Shown here: positions 15,489 to 23,939 of the stretch, piece by piece
Layout: every line of letters starts with the position of its first letter
Position numbering within the stretch: the stretch's first letter is position 1
NCBI GenBank assembly: GCA_020099315.1
Contig: CP083650.1
Coordinates: forward strand, 2,852,001-2,916,000
Direction of reading: 5' to 3'
Length of the DNA stretch: 64,000 bases
From: Citrobacter europaeus
GTDB lineage: Bacteria; Pseudomonadota; Gammaproteobacteria; Enterobacterales; Enterobacteriaceae
Position numbers and translations under genes: made by a program
Notes under the pieces: model-generated
What the model saw: the letters and a program-made list of their open reading frames with translations, nothing else
What the model was told of the DNA's origin: nothing
Database searches by the model: none

Positions 15489-16148
15489 TTAACCCGGTAA
15501 AGCCTGTTTTTGTTCTTTGAGATCCTGTTCAATGCCTTCACGAACATCCTGCGGGATCTTCAGCGCATCGCCCAGCGCGTTCAGATAGCTACGCTCCATA
15601 AAGTGGTCGATATCAATCGCCGCACAGCTCAGGAAGTAAATTTCCAGCGCTTCTTCTTCGTTGCGGATACCTTGTGCCAGGCGTTGAGGATCTAGCGGTT
15701 GTTCGATGGCGCGCTCAATCAGAACGCGACCCTGCTCTTCAACGCCCGCTTCGCGGAGTTGCTGCTCAATGGCGGTACGTTCTTTAGCATCAATATGACC
15801 ATCGCTTTTCGCCGCAAAAACCAGCGCCAGGATCAGACGTTCAGTTCGCTCATCCAGCGGTGAGCTTTGTGCGCCGAACTGCGGTTCATCCTGATGCGCA
15901 GCGCGAACCTTATCCTTGTATTTGTTCCATAACACGGTACCGGCAACTGCCCCACCACCAACTAAAAGCGCGCTGGTGCCGTATTTACTCAGTAATTTAC
16001 GTGAAGATTTATTGGCAACCAGTAATCCTGCCAGACCGCCTAACGCGCCCGGAACCAGAAGTTTACTCAGCCCTTGCTCGCCAGAAGATGACGCGGAGGA
16101 TCCTTTTTGCCCAAGAAGAGATTGTAGTTGATTTAGCCAGTTAGCCAT
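15489..16148 (-). CDS. yebE: YebE, TerB-like (DUF533) inner-membrane protein
   Basis: A 219-residue protein. A Gly/Ala-rich membrane segment (LLVPGALGGLAGLLVA and LLVGGGAVAGTVLW) sits at about residues 30-75. A C-terminal TerB-like helical domain follows, with acidic residues AAKSDGHIDAKERTAIEQQL. The start at 16148 has GAGGGG upstream and matches the E. coli protein. In E. coli yebE belongs to the Cpx envelope-stress regulon; I could not confirm a CpxR box here. Function is unknown. Confidence 0.88.
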   Translation of the reverse strand: MANWLNQLQSLLGQKGSSASSSGEQGLSKLLVPGALGGLAGLLVANKSSRKLLSKYGTSALLVGGGAVAGTVLWNKYKDKVRAAHQDEPQFGAQSSPLDERTERLILALVFAAKSDGHIDAKERTAIEQQLREAGVEEQGRVLIERAIEQPLDPQRLAQGIRNEEEALEIYFLSCAAIDIDHFMERSYLNALGDALKIPQDVREGIEQDLKEQKQALPG

Positions 16149-16242
16149 TTTGCCCCTCAAGTACAGACGAATAATCATCAAAGCGTACCCGAGGGGATGT
16201 CAGGAAGTGTTCAGGTCATCAAAAGATGTGCAAATACCTTCG

Positions 16243-16596
16243 TTATTGCGGCTTATACTCCGCCGTTCCGGCCTTGCAGTCGACTTTTACCTGATAGTGA
16301 ATATCCGCGCTTTTACCGCGAACCGTCAGGGGAACTGACCATTTCCCGTCTTTGCCCGTAATATCGGGCGTGTTGACCCAGGCGACAGGGTCGGCCTGAC
16401 CAACGCGTTTTTGATCGTCAGCCCAGCGGGAGATGCGATTTTGCTGATAATCACGTTTCACGCTCGCCGCAATGCCGTTTGCATCCAGTCCTTCACACTT
16501 GGGGAACTGAACATTCTTGCTTTCCGTATTTGCCGCAAACACAGATACGCTGGCGGACAACAACAGCAGGCTCAGTAACGCTCTTTTTTTATACAT
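16243..16596 (-). CDS. yebF: YebF, small protein secreted to the medium
   Basis: A 117-residue exported protein with a cleavable signal peptide (LLSLLLLSASVSVFA|ANTES). E. coli YebF is notable because laboratory strains release it into the medium through the outer membrane. The mature protein has two cysteines (FPKCEGLD and VDCKAG) that probably form a disulfide. It has the same cystatin-like fold as the colicin M immunity protein Cmi. The open frame reaches 16668, but ATG 16596 with AGGAG six bases upstream is the signal-peptide start. It is flanked by yebG and yebE on the same strand. Confidence 0.93.
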   Translation of the reverse strand: MYKKRALLSLLLLSASVSVFAANTESKNVQFPKCEGLDANGIAASVKRDYQQNRISRWADDQKRVGQADPVAWVNTPDITGKDGKWSVPLTVRGKSADIHYQVKVDCKAGTAEYKPQ

Positions 16597-16717
16597 TCTT
16601 TTCTCCTTAATCTCCCCTTCGCCATTCATGTTGCCTGTAGCAACGTGAAATGACGTCAGGGATTGCACAATGATTCAGGGAAAAGCATGGTACAAAACGT
16701 CAGGAGCGCAAGTCGTT

Positions 16718-17008
16718 TCAGGCAGCCTGAGTATCATCCTCAGTGTGCGCGTCGTTTTCGACCGCCTGCGGCGATGGCAGTTTGCCATTTTTCAGAATGG
16801 CGCTCAGCACATCCTTTTGCTCAGCCAGCCACAGGGAAAGTGCTTCACGCTGCTCGTCTTCGAGCGCTACCGGCGATTGTTCCAGCCATGTGTCGAGCAA
16901 ATCCGCTGTGTCCAGCATTTTGTCATACGCATCGGCTTCCTTTTTGCTGGTAAACGACATTTTTTCCTCACCTTCCCGAATGACTACGTATTTAACTTCA
17001 ACCGCCAT
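16718..17008 (-). CDS. yebG: YebG, SOS-induced conserved protein
   Basis: A 96-residue acidic protein (MAVEVKYVVIREGEEKMSFTSKKEADAYDKML...) that matches E. coli YebG, a LexA-regulated gene of unknown biochemical role. A consensus LexA operator lies 20-40 bases upstream of the ATG (17028-17047), in promoter position. The C-terminal tail is Asp/Glu/Ala-rich and weakly conserved. It is divergent from purT. Confidence 0.93.
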   Translation of the reverse strand: MAVEVKYVVIREGEEKMSFTSKKEADAYDKMLDTADLLDTWLEQSPVALEDEQREALSLWLAEQKDVLSAILKNGKLPSPQAVENDAHTEDDTQAA

Positions 17009-17027
17009 TTTTGCAGCCTCTCAAATT

Positions 17028-17047
17028 ACCTGTATTTATGTACAGTA
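17028..17047 (-). promoter_or_regulatory. LexA operator (SOS box) of yebG
   Basis: The core CTGTATTTATGTACAG (17030-17045) fits CTG-N10-CAG with the preferred CTGT/ACAG ends, and the flanks also agree with the 20-base consensus. It sits directly before yebG, an SOS gene in E. coli. Confidence 0.9.
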
Positions 17048-17089
17048 TATTCTTTTTGCGCCTCGAAATCAACCTGGTAATAAAGACAG

Positions 17090-17112
17090 ACGCAAACGTT
17101 TTCGTATATACT
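17090..17112 (+). promoter_or_regulatory. PurR operator overlapping the purT promoter
   Basis: ACGCAAACGTTTTCGT (17090-17105) differs from the PurR consensus ACGCAAACGTTTGCGT at one base. It is followed at once by a -10 element, TATACT (17107-17112), about 28 bases before the purT ATG. Repression of purT by PurR with hypoxanthine/guanine is established in E. coli. Confidence 0.9.
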
Positions 17113-17140
17113 GCGCCCAGATAAAACAGGGGATTAATTT

Positions 17141-18319
17141 ATGACGTTATTAGGCACAGCGCTGCGTCCCGCAGCAACGCGAGTGATGTTATTAGGTTCA
17201 GGTGAACTGGGTAAAGAGGTGGCTATTGAATGCCAACGCCTGGGCGTGGAAGTCATTGCCGTGGATCGTTACCCCGACGCGCCAGCTATGCATGTTGCCC
17301 ATCGTTCATACGTAATCAACATGCTGGATGGCGATGCATTACGCCAGCTCGTGGAGCGTGAAAAACCAGATTATATCGTGCCCGAAATAGAGGCGATTGC
17401 CACAGATATGCTGGTAACACTGGAACAGGAAGGCCAACGCGTCGTGCCGTGTGCCAGGGCGACGCAACTGACCATGAACCGCGAGGGGATCCGTCGACTG
17501 GCCGCCGAAGAATTGTCTTTGCCGACCTCTTCTTACCGCTTTGCTGACAGCGAAGCCCGCTTTCGTGAGGCCGTCGCCGAAATCGGCTACCCCTGCATTG
17601 TGAAGCCGGTAATGAGTTCCTCCGGGAAGGGACAGAGCTTTATTCGTTCCGCCGATCGGCTCACCGAGGCCTGGGACTATGCTCAGCAGGGAGGCCGGGC
17701 AGGCGCCGGACGTGTTATCGTCGAAGGCGTAGTGAATTTTGATTTTGAAATCACCCTGCTTACCGTCAGCGCCGTTGATGGCGTCCATTTCTGCGCGCCG
17801 GTAGGACATCGTCAGGAAGATGGCGATTATCGTGAATCCTGGCAGCCGCAGCAGATGAGTGACCTGGCACTGATGCGCGCGCAGGAGATTGCCCGTAAGG
17901 TGGTGCTGGCACTGGGCGGCCATGGACTGTTTGGCGTGGAGCTGTTTGTCTGCGGTGATGAGGTGATTTTCAGCGAAGTTTCCCCTCGCCCTCACGACAC
18001 GGGTATGGTGACCTTGATTTCGCAGGATCTGTCCGAGTTTGCCCTACACGTACGCGCATTTCTCGGTCTGCCCGTTGGCGCAATCCGCCAGTATGGACCT
18101 TCTGCTTCCGCCGTTATCCTGCCGCAACTTACCAGCCAGAATATCACGTTTGATAACGTGCAGGCCGCTGTAGGTGCGGGTATGCAAGTGCGTTTCTTTG
18201 GCAAGCCGGAAATCGACGGGAGCCGTCGTCTGGGCGTTGTGCTGGCCACAGCACAGAGCATTGAAGATGCGGTGATACGCGCGACAGACGCAGCCGCACA
18301 GGTGAAAGTCGCAGGATAA
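17141..18319 (+). CDS. purT: Formate-dependent GAR transformylase (PurT)
   Basis: A 392-residue ATP-grasp enzyme that makes formylglycinamide ribonucleotide from GAR, formate and ATP. It is a folate-independent alternative to PurN in purine synthesis. The N-terminal pre-grasp domain opens with VMLLGSGELGKEV. The ATP-binding loop is KPVMSSSGKGQS (about residues 155-166). Metal ligands are near FGVELFVCGDEVIFSEVSPRPHDTG. The start ATG follows AGGGGATTAATTT, and the length equals that of E. coli. A PurR operator lies just upstream. Confidence 0.96.
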   Translation: MTLLGTALRPAATRVMLLGSGELGKEVAIECQRLGVEVIAVDRYPDAPAMHVAHRSYVINMLDGDALRQLVEREKPDYIVPEIEAIATDMLVTLEQEGQRVVPCARATQLTMNREGIRRLAAEELSLPTSSYRFADSEARFREAVAEIGYPCIVKPVMSSSGKGQSFIRSADRLTEAWDYAQQGGRAGAGRVIVEGVVNFDFEITLLTVSAVDGVHFCAPVGHRQEDGDYRESWQPQQMSDLALMRAQEIARKVVLALGGHGLFGVELFVCGDEVIFSEVSPRPHDTGMVTLISQDLSEFALHVRAFLGLPVGAIRQYGPSASAVILPQLTSQNITFDNVQAAVGAGMQVRFFGKPEIDGSRRLGVVLATAQSIEDAVIRATDAAAQVKVAG

Positions 18320-18328
18320 AAACCAGAC

Positions 18329-18370
18329 CCGTAGGTCGGATAAAGCATTGCTGCCGTATCTGACCTACGG
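18329..18370. repeat. REP-like palindrome after purT
   Basis: CCGTAGGTC and GACCTACGG form 9-base arms around a 24-base centre, in the short gap between the convergent purT and eda. Such extragenic palindromes are common 3' elements in enterobacteria and may also end transcription weakly. Confidence 0.6.
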
Positions 18371-18386
18371 TTTACGCATTAACGGA

Positions 18387-19028
18387 TTACTGCTTCGCGC
18401 CTTCTACTGCTTCACGAGCCAGCTTAGTAATGCGATCGTAATCCCCCGCTTCCAGCGCATCTGCAGGAACCAGCCAGGAACCGCCGATGCACAGCACGCT
18501 TTTCAGTGCCAGGTAATCGCGGTAGTTAGACGGGGAAATACCACCAGTTGGGCAGAAACGGACCTGAGAGAACGGACCCGCAATCGCCTGCAGTGCTTTA
18601 GTACCACCGTTCGCTTCCGCCGGGAAGAATTTGAATTCTTTCAAACCGTAGTCCATACCCAGCATCAGTTCAGAAACGGTGCTGATACCAGGAATTAGCG
18701 GAATAGTGCCTTCGGTTGCAGCCTTCAGCAGCGGCTCAGTCAGGCCCGGGCTGATAGCAAACTGCGCACCGGCTTCGGTCACTTCAGCCAGCTGTTGTGG
18801 GTTCAGTACGGTACCCGCGCCAACGATAGCGTCTGGAACTTCTTTGGCGATCGCGCGAATGGCATCCATCGCACATGCGGTACGTAAGGTCACTTCCAGA
18901 ACGCGCACGCCCCCTGCAACCAGCGCTTTTGCCATCGGCACCGCGTGTTCCAGTTTATTAACCACAATAACCGGTACAACCGGGCCAGTGGTCAGGATTG
19001 CTTCTGCACTTGTCTTCCAGTTTTTCAT
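18387..19028 (-). CDS. eda: KDPG/KHG aldolase (Eda)
   Basis: A class I aldolase of 213 residues that splits 2-keto-3-deoxy-6-phosphogluconate into pyruvate and glyceraldehyde 3-phosphate, the last step of the Entner-Doudoroff pathway. It also acts on 4-hydroxy-2-oxoglutarate. The Schiff-base lysine is in LKEFKFFPAE (Lys133) and the catalytic glutamate is in VLEVTLRT (Glu45). The open frame extends to 19205 into edd, but ATG 19028 gives the exact E. coli length and N-terminus, MKNWKTSAEA. edd ends 34 bases upstream, so the two form one operon. Confidence 0.96.
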   Translation of the reverse strand: MKNWKTSAEAILTTGPVVPVIVVNKLEHAVPMAKALVAGGVRVLEVTLRTACAMDAIRAIAKEVPDAIVGAGTVLNPQQLAEVTEAGAQFAISPGLTEPLLKAATEGTIPLIPGISTVSELMLGMDYGLKEFKFFPAEANGGTKALQAIAGPFSQVRFCPTGGISPSNYRDYLALKSVLCIGGSWLVPADALEAGDYDRITKLAREAVEGAKQ

Positions 19029-19062
19029 CAGAGTTTTCTCTCGCCTGATTACAAAATAAGTC

Positions 19063-20874
19063 TTAAAAAGTGATACAGGTTGCGCCCTGCTCCGCACCGG
19101 ACAGCTTTTCACGCAACGCGCTGAACATTTCACGGCCTGTACCCACGCGCGATGCGCTGAGGTCAGGAATGTGAGGCTGACGAGAGGCAAGTTCCTCTTC
19201 ATCAACCAGCAGCGTCAATTCACCTGTCTGTCCATTCACACGAATGATGTCGCCATCGCGTACTTTTGCCAGCAACCCGCCATCATAGGCTTCCGGGGTT
19301 ACATGGATTGCTGAAGGCACTTTACCTGAAGCACCTGAAAGTCGTCCATCTGTAACTAACGCAATTTTGAAACAACGGTCCAATAATACACCAAGTGGCG
19401 GCATGAGTTTATGTAATTCTGGCATTCCGTTCGCTTTTGGTCCCTGATGGCGCACAACCACCACGCAATCCCGATCAAGCAGACCCGCATCGAAGGCCGG
19501 TAACACATCATGCTGACTTTCAAAAACGACTGCCGGTGCTTCAATTACCTGATTTTCTACCGGGACCGCCGACGTCTTCATCACTGCTCGACCAAGGTTT
19601 CCGCTCAGCACTTTGGTGCCGCCATGGTGGGAGAACGGTTGGTCAAAGGTGGCAATCACATTGCTGTCCAACGACTTCGCCGCCCCTTCACGCCAGTCCA
19701 GTTCACCCTCGTTGAGCCAGGGTTCCATGGTGTAACGTGATAAACCGAACCCGGCAACGGTGTTCACATCTTCATGCAGCAGACCCGCGTTAAGCAGTTC
19801 TCGCATTAACACCGGCACACCACCCGCGGCCTGGAAGTGGTTAATATCTGCCGGACCATTCGGGTACAAACGCGCCATCAGCGGCACGATATCGGACAGA
19901 TCGGAGAAGTCGTCCCAGTTAATCAGTATCCCGGCCGCACGCGCCATCGCTACCAGGTGCATCGTATGGTTAGTTGAGCCCCCGGTCGCCAGCAGCGCGA
20001 CAATACCGTTCACCACAACTTTTTCATCAATCATTTTACCGATCGGCATCCATTCATTGCCGTTTCCAGTCAGGCGCGTTACCTGACGGGCTGCCGCCGC
20101 GGTCAGTGCTTCGCGTAATGGCGCATCCGGGTGCACGAATGAGGAGCCTGGCAGTTGCATCCCCATAAACTCCACCACCATCTGGTTGGTGTTCGCGGTG
20201 CCATAGAACGTACAGGTACCCGGTGCGTGATAAGACGCCGCTTCGGATTCAAGAAGCGCCATACGATCGACTTTACCTTCAGCATACAGCTGACGGATAC
20301 GCACTTTTTCTTTATTCGCCAGACCGCTCGCCATCGGACCGGAAGGAATAAAGATTGAAGGCAGATGACCAAATGACAGCGCCGCCATCACGAGGCCCGG
20401 GACAATTTTGTCACACACGCCGAGGAACAGCGCACCGTCGAACATATTGTGGGAAAGGCCTACTGCAGCCGACATCGCAATCACTTCACGACTCAGCAGG
20501 GAAAGCTCCATCCCATCCTGGCCCTGGGTCACACCGTCGCACATGGCAGGCACACCGCCCGCAACCTGGCCTACAGCATTGGCTTCATGTAGCGCTTTAC
20601 GAATGATGGTCGGATAGTGTTCATACGGCTGATGCGCGGAGAGCATGTCGTTATAGGAGGTAATGATCGCGATATTGTTACGCAGCATGCTTTTCAGCGA
20701 AGCCTTGTCGTCCGGCTGACACGCAGCAAAACCATGCGCCAGGTTACCGCATGCCAGCTGTGAGCGATGAACGGTAGTTGATTTCGCTTGTTCAATACGG
20801 GCGAGGTAGGCGGAACGTGTGTCACGAGAACGTTCGACGATACGTTGTGTTACGCGTAACAAATTCGGATTCAT
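19063..20874 (-). CDS. edd: 6-Phosphogluconate dehydratase (Edd)
   Basis: A 603-residue IlvD/Edd-family iron-sulfur dehydratase that converts 6-phosphogluconate to KDPG. Cysteines likely to hold the cluster are in GVCDKIVPG and GTCTFYGTANTNQ, with another in PAMCDGVTQG. The start MNPNLLRVTQRIVERSRDT and the length match E. coli. It is the first gene of edd-eda. A GntR-like operator lies about 190-210 bases upstream, and a more degenerate HexR-like stretch lies nearby. Confidence 0.96.
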   Translation of the reverse strand: MNPNLLRVTQRIVERSRDTRSAYLARIEQAKSTTVHRSQLACGNLAHGFAACQPDDKASLKSMLRNNIAIITSYNDMLSAHQPYEHYPTIIRKALHEANAVGQVAGGVPAMCDGVTQGQDGMELSLLSREVIAMSAAVGLSHNMFDGALFLGVCDKIVPGLVMAALSFGHLPSIFIPSGPMASGLANKEKVRIRQLYAEGKVDRMALLESEAASYHAPGTCTFYGTANTNQMVVEFMGMQLPGSSFVHPDAPLREALTAAAARQVTRLTGNGNEWMPIGKMIDEKVVVNGIVALLATGGSTNHTMHLVAMARAAGILINWDDFSDLSDIVPLMARLYPNGPADINHFQAAGGVPVLMRELLNAGLLHEDVNTVAGFGLSRYTMEPWLNEGELDWREGAAKSLDSNVIATFDQPFSHHGGTKVLSGNLGRAVMKTSAVPVENQVIEAPAVVFESQHDVLPAFDAGLLDRDCVVVVRHQGPKANGMPELHKLMPPLGVLLDRCFKIALVTDGRLSGASGKVPSAIHVTPEAYDGGLLAKVRDGDIIRVNGQTGELTLLVDEEELASRQPHIPDLSASRVGTGREMFSALREKLSGAEQGATCITF

Positions 20875-20994
20875 AGAGGCTCCTAAAATTTATCTGTCAG
20901 AGCGTTGGATCAACAATGTGTTTCAGTTGGGTTAAAAATGGCTGAATCGCTTGTTAGCCGCAGCTCAGGGGCAAAATCGTTTCAGGCAGTGTAA

Positions 20995-21030
20995 TAAAAA
21001 AAGCCCCGCGGGTGAATCCACGCGGAGCTT
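20995..21030 (-). terminator. Intrinsic terminator of zwf
   Basis: On the minus strand AAGCTCCGCG-TGGATTCACC-CGCGGGGCTT is followed by a run of T. The 10-bp stem (one G-U) lies 78 bases past the zwf stop, upstream of edd. Confidence 0.85.
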
Positions 21031-21067
21031 AAAAGTGCAAAAATTATTCTACAATCTGTGTTAGATC

Positions 21068-21083
21068 ATGTTACCGGTAAAAT
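21068..21083 (-). promoter_or_regulatory. Probable GntR operator of edd-eda
   Basis: ATGTTACCGGTAAAAT is a good match to the GntR box, remembered as ATGTTA-N4-TA(A/T)CAT. It lies between zwf and edd, where GntR represses edd-eda in E. coli until gluconate is present. A TAGAAT on the minus strand at about 21047-21052 could be the -10. The neighbouring stretch 21036-21053 is a degenerate match to a HexR box. Confidence 0.6.
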
Positions 21084-21107
21084 AACACCTATGGGCTAGA
21101 TGATATT

Positions 21108-22583
21108 TTACTCAAACTCGTTCCAGGAACGACCATCACGGGTGATCATGGCCACAGAAGCAACCGGTCCCCAGGTGCCTGCCTGATACGGCTTCGGCGC
21201 GTCGTTGTCCATCGCCCATGCTTCGGTAATGGAGTCGACCCACTTCCATGCTTCTTCAACTTCATCACGGCGCACAAACAGCGCCTGAATGCCGCGCATC
21301 GTTTCAAGCAGCAGGCGCTCGTAGGCGTCGGCAAGGTGCGTCTGGTTGAAGGTTTCGGAATAGCTCAGATCAAGCTTGGTAATTTGCAGATTATGCTTGT
21401 GATCCAGACCCGGTACTTTGTTCAGTACCTGGATATCGACACCTTCATCAGGCTGCAAACGGATGGTCAGCTTGTTCTGCGGTAGATCCTGCCAGGACTC
21501 TCTGAACAGGTTCAGCTCAGGCGTTTTGAAGTAAACCACGACTTCAGAGCACTTCGTCGGCAAACGTTTACCGGTACGCAGGTAGAAAGGAACACCCGCC
21601 CAGCGCCAGTTATCGATATCCACACGGATCGCCACAAACGTTTCCGTGTTGCTGCTCTTGTTCGCGCCTTCTTCTTCCAGATATCCCGGAACTTTTTTGC
21701 CCTGGGCAAAACCGGCGGTGTACTGGCCGCGAACCGTTTTTTCACGTACGTTCGAACGATCGATGCGACGTAGTGATTTCAGTACTTTCACTTTTTCATC
21801 ACGGATGCTGTCAGCGCTCAGATCGGACGGTGGAGACATCGCGATCATGCACAGAATTTGCAGCAGGTGGTTCTGGATCATATCGCGCATTTGACCGGCC
21901 TGGTCAAAATAGCCCCAGCGCCCTTCAATACCTACCTCTTCCGCCACGGTAATTTCTACGTGATCAATAGTGCGGTTATCCCAGTTGTTCACAAACAGGG
22001 AGTTGGCAAAACGCAGTGCCAGCAGGTTCAGGACCGTCTCTTTGCCGAGATAGTGGTCGATGCGGTAAACCTGACACTCTTCGAAATACTCGCCAACCTG
22101 ATCGTTGATTTCACGGGATGTTGCCAGTGACGTACCCAGTGGTTTTTCCATCACGACGCGGGCTGGTTTAGCATTCAGCTTTGCTTCACCCAGACCTTTG
22201 CAGATCGCGCCGAAGGTACTCGGCGGCATCGCAAAATAGTTGATGGTGGTCCGCGATTTTTGATCCAGCATTTTGCCCAGACGTTTAAACGCGGCTGTGT
22301 CATTGACGTCCAGATTACAAAACTCCAGACGACCGCTGAGGGTCTCCCATAAACCTTCATCGATTTTTTCTTTCATGAAGGTTTCGAGCGCTTCGCGCAC
22401 AACCTTGGTATAGGCTGCTTTGTCCCAGTCGGCACGCCCAACCCCAATGATGCGGGTTTCAGGGTTAATCTGTCCGGCCTTTTCCAGTTGATACAGGGAA
22501 GGCAGCAATTTTCGCCGCGCCAGGTCGCCCTTTGCGCCGAAAATGACCAGATCACATGCCTGGGCTGTTTGCGTTACCGCCAT
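21108..22583 (-). CDS. zwf: Glucose-6-phosphate 1-dehydrogenase
   Basis: A 491-residue NADP-linked dehydrogenase, the entry step of the oxidative pentose phosphate and Entner-Doudoroff routes. It has the Rossmann motif FGAKGDLARRKL at residues 15-26 (GxxGDL) and the active-site signature RIDHYLGKE. ATG 22583 has GAGGAGAATGAC upstream and gives the E. coli length; the open frame to 22625 is spurious. A perfect HexR box lies 47-61 bases upstream. hexR is divergent. The coding order zwf, edd, eda on one strand places glucose-6-phosphate to pyruvate enzymes together. Confidence 0.97.
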   Translation of the reverse strand: MAVTQTAQACDLVIFGAKGDLARRKLLPSLYQLEKAGQINPETRIIGVGRADWDKAAYTKVVREALETFMKEKIDEGLWETLSGRLEFCNLDVNDTAAFKRLGKMLDQKSRTTINYFAMPPSTFGAICKGLGEAKLNAKPARVVMEKPLGTSLATSREINDQVGEYFEECQVYRIDHYLGKETVLNLLALRFANSLFVNNWDNRTIDHVEITVAEEVGIEGRWGYFDQAGQMRDMIQNHLLQILCMIAMSPPSDLSADSIRDEKVKVLKSLRRIDRSNVREKTVRGQYTAGFAQGKKVPGYLEEEGANKSSNTETFVAIRVDIDNWRWAGVPFYLRTGKRLPTKCSEVVVYFKTPELNLFRESWQDLPQNKLTIRLQPDEGVDIQVLNKVPGLDHKHNLQITKLDLSYSETFNQTHLADAYERLLLETMRGIQALFVRRDEVEEAWKWVDSITEAWAMDNDAPKPYQAGTWGPVASVAMITRDGRSWNEFE

Positions 22584-22951
22584 GTCATTCTCCTCAATTA
22601 AGTGCCTGGTGCTTTTGCCAGACACTGGTTGTAATTTTATTACACTGCACTGTACTGCTTTTACGTGAATCCGGAAACCGTAAACGCTTATCCAGCCGTG
22701 CTGTTACCGTGAACAGCCGCTTTATTACCATTTCCCGTCGCAAAATGGACAAAAAAGTCGTCTTTTTTTGTACCCATGAAGAAGTAAGAAAACCAGACTC
22801 TGATCATGTAATGAAAAAAAACAACAACTATTCTGTCCATTTTGCCCCGTTGCTGCATCAGCGGGGGTACTATCTATACACTGAATCAAGCCTCGGTTTC
22901 CCCATATCGCTGAAATCGTTTTTGCCCATGACCCATGAGTCTACCTACATC
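22584..22951. other. zwf-hexR divergent regulatory region
   Basis: A 368-base divergent gap with no gene. It holds the HexR operator near zwf and an AT-rich hairpin, ACAAAAAAG-TCGT-CTTTTTTTGT (22749-22771), of unknown role. The long open frame that enters from inside zwf (22556) is not used by HexR, whose conserved start is at 22952. SoxS/MarA sites are known upstream of E. coli zwf, but I could not identify one with confidence. Confidence 0.5.
22630..22644 (-). promoter_or_regulatory. HexR operator upstream of zwf
   Basis: TGTAATTTTATTACA is a perfect palindromic match to the HexR motif TGTARTWWWATTACA. It lies 47-61 bases before the zwf start. HexR, encoded divergently, releases DNA when bound by KDPG, so zwf is induced by the pathway intermediate. 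Confidence 0.9.
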
Positions 22952-23821
22952 ATGAATATGCTGGAAAAAATCCAGTTAAAACTGGAACAGTTGAGCAAGT
23001 CAGAGCGTAAAGTCGCTGACATTATTCTTGTCTCTCCCGAGCGAGCAATCCATTCAAGCATCGCCGCACTAGCTGTAGAAGCCAACGTCAGCGAGCCGAC
23101 GGTGAACCGTTTCTGTCGCAGCATGGATACCCGTGGCTTTCCTGATTTTAAACTGCATTTGGCGCAAAGTCTGGCAAATGGCACCCCTTATGTTAATCGT
23201 AATGTGGATGAGGATGACAGCGTTGAATCTTACACAGGGAAAATCTTCGAATCAGCGATGGCAAGCCTCGATCACGTTCGCCAGTCGCTGGATAACGCGG
23301 CGGTAAACCGGGCGGTAGATTTATTAACCCAGGCGAAGAAAATTGCTTTCTTTGGCCTGGGTTCTTCGGCCGCGGTAGCGCATGACGCGATGAATAAATT
23401 TTTCCGCTTTAACGTACCGGTCATCTATTCCGACGATATTGTTCTGCAACGCATGAGTTGTATGAATTGTAGCGACGACGACGTCATTGTGCTTATTTCC
23501 CATACTGGAAGGACCAAAAGCCTGGTTGAACTGGCGCAGTTGGCGCGGGAAAACGACGCCATGGTTATCGCCCTCACCTCTCCCGGCACGCCACTGGCGC
23601 GTGAAGCAACGCTGGCAATTACCCTTGATGTACCGGAAGATACTGACATTTATATGCCCATGGTCTCTCGACTTGCTCAACTGACCGTGATAGATGTGCT
23701 GGCTACAGGATTTACTTTGCGCCGTGGGGCAAAATTTAGAGATAACTTGAAGCGTGTCAAGGAAGCGCTCAAGGAATCGCGTTTTGATAAAGAATTACTC
23801 ATCAAGAGTGATGACCGCTAA
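22952..23821 (+). CDS. hexR: HexR, RpiR-family repressor of central carbon genes
   Basis: A 289-residue regulator. An N-terminal RpiR-type helix-turn-helix (about 1-77; EANVSEPTVNRFCRSMDTRGFPDF) is followed by a SIS sugar-phosphate domain (about 120-250; FFGLGSSAAVAHDAMNKFFR and LISHTGRTKSLVELA). It senses 2-keto-3-deoxy-6-phosphogluconate and represses zwf, edd-eda and related genes. The start ATG 22952 (MNMLEKIQLKLEQL) matches E. coli, although the ribosome site is weak. It is divergent from zwf and upstream of pykA. Confidence 0.94.
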   Translation: MNMLEKIQLKLEQLSKSERKVADIILVSPERAIHSSIAALAVEANVSEPTVNRFCRSMDTRGFPDFKLHLAQSLANGTPYVNRNVDEDDSVESYTGKIFESAMASLDHVRQSLDNAAVNRAVDLLTQAKKIAFFGLGSSAAVAHDAMNKFFRFNVPVIYSDDIVLQRMSCMNCSDDDVIVLISHTGRTKSLVELAQLARENDAMVIALTSPGTPLAREATLAITLDVPEDTDIYMPMVSRLAQLTVIDVLATGFTLRRGAKFRDNLKRVKEALKESRFDKELLIKSDDR

Positions 23822-23939
23822 AAGCAATAACAATGTTCTACCCTTTTATCATCCGGGTCGTTCATTTACCGTTAATGTTTGAGAACGGCCGGATTAATGT
23901 TCACGCAACACCAAGTTGTTTCAGTCAACGGAGTATTAC

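Noticed and set aside
15916..16144. Small frames opposite yebE
   Set aside because: They have no ribosome site and the opposite strand is a conserved gene.
17339..17995. 218-codon frame antisense to purT
   Set aside because: It lies wholly inside a strongly conserved gene and has no start signal.
22749..22771. AT-rich hairpin before hexR as a transcription terminator
   Set aside because: The stem is almost only A-T and its position upstream of hexR serves no upstream gene on the plus strand.
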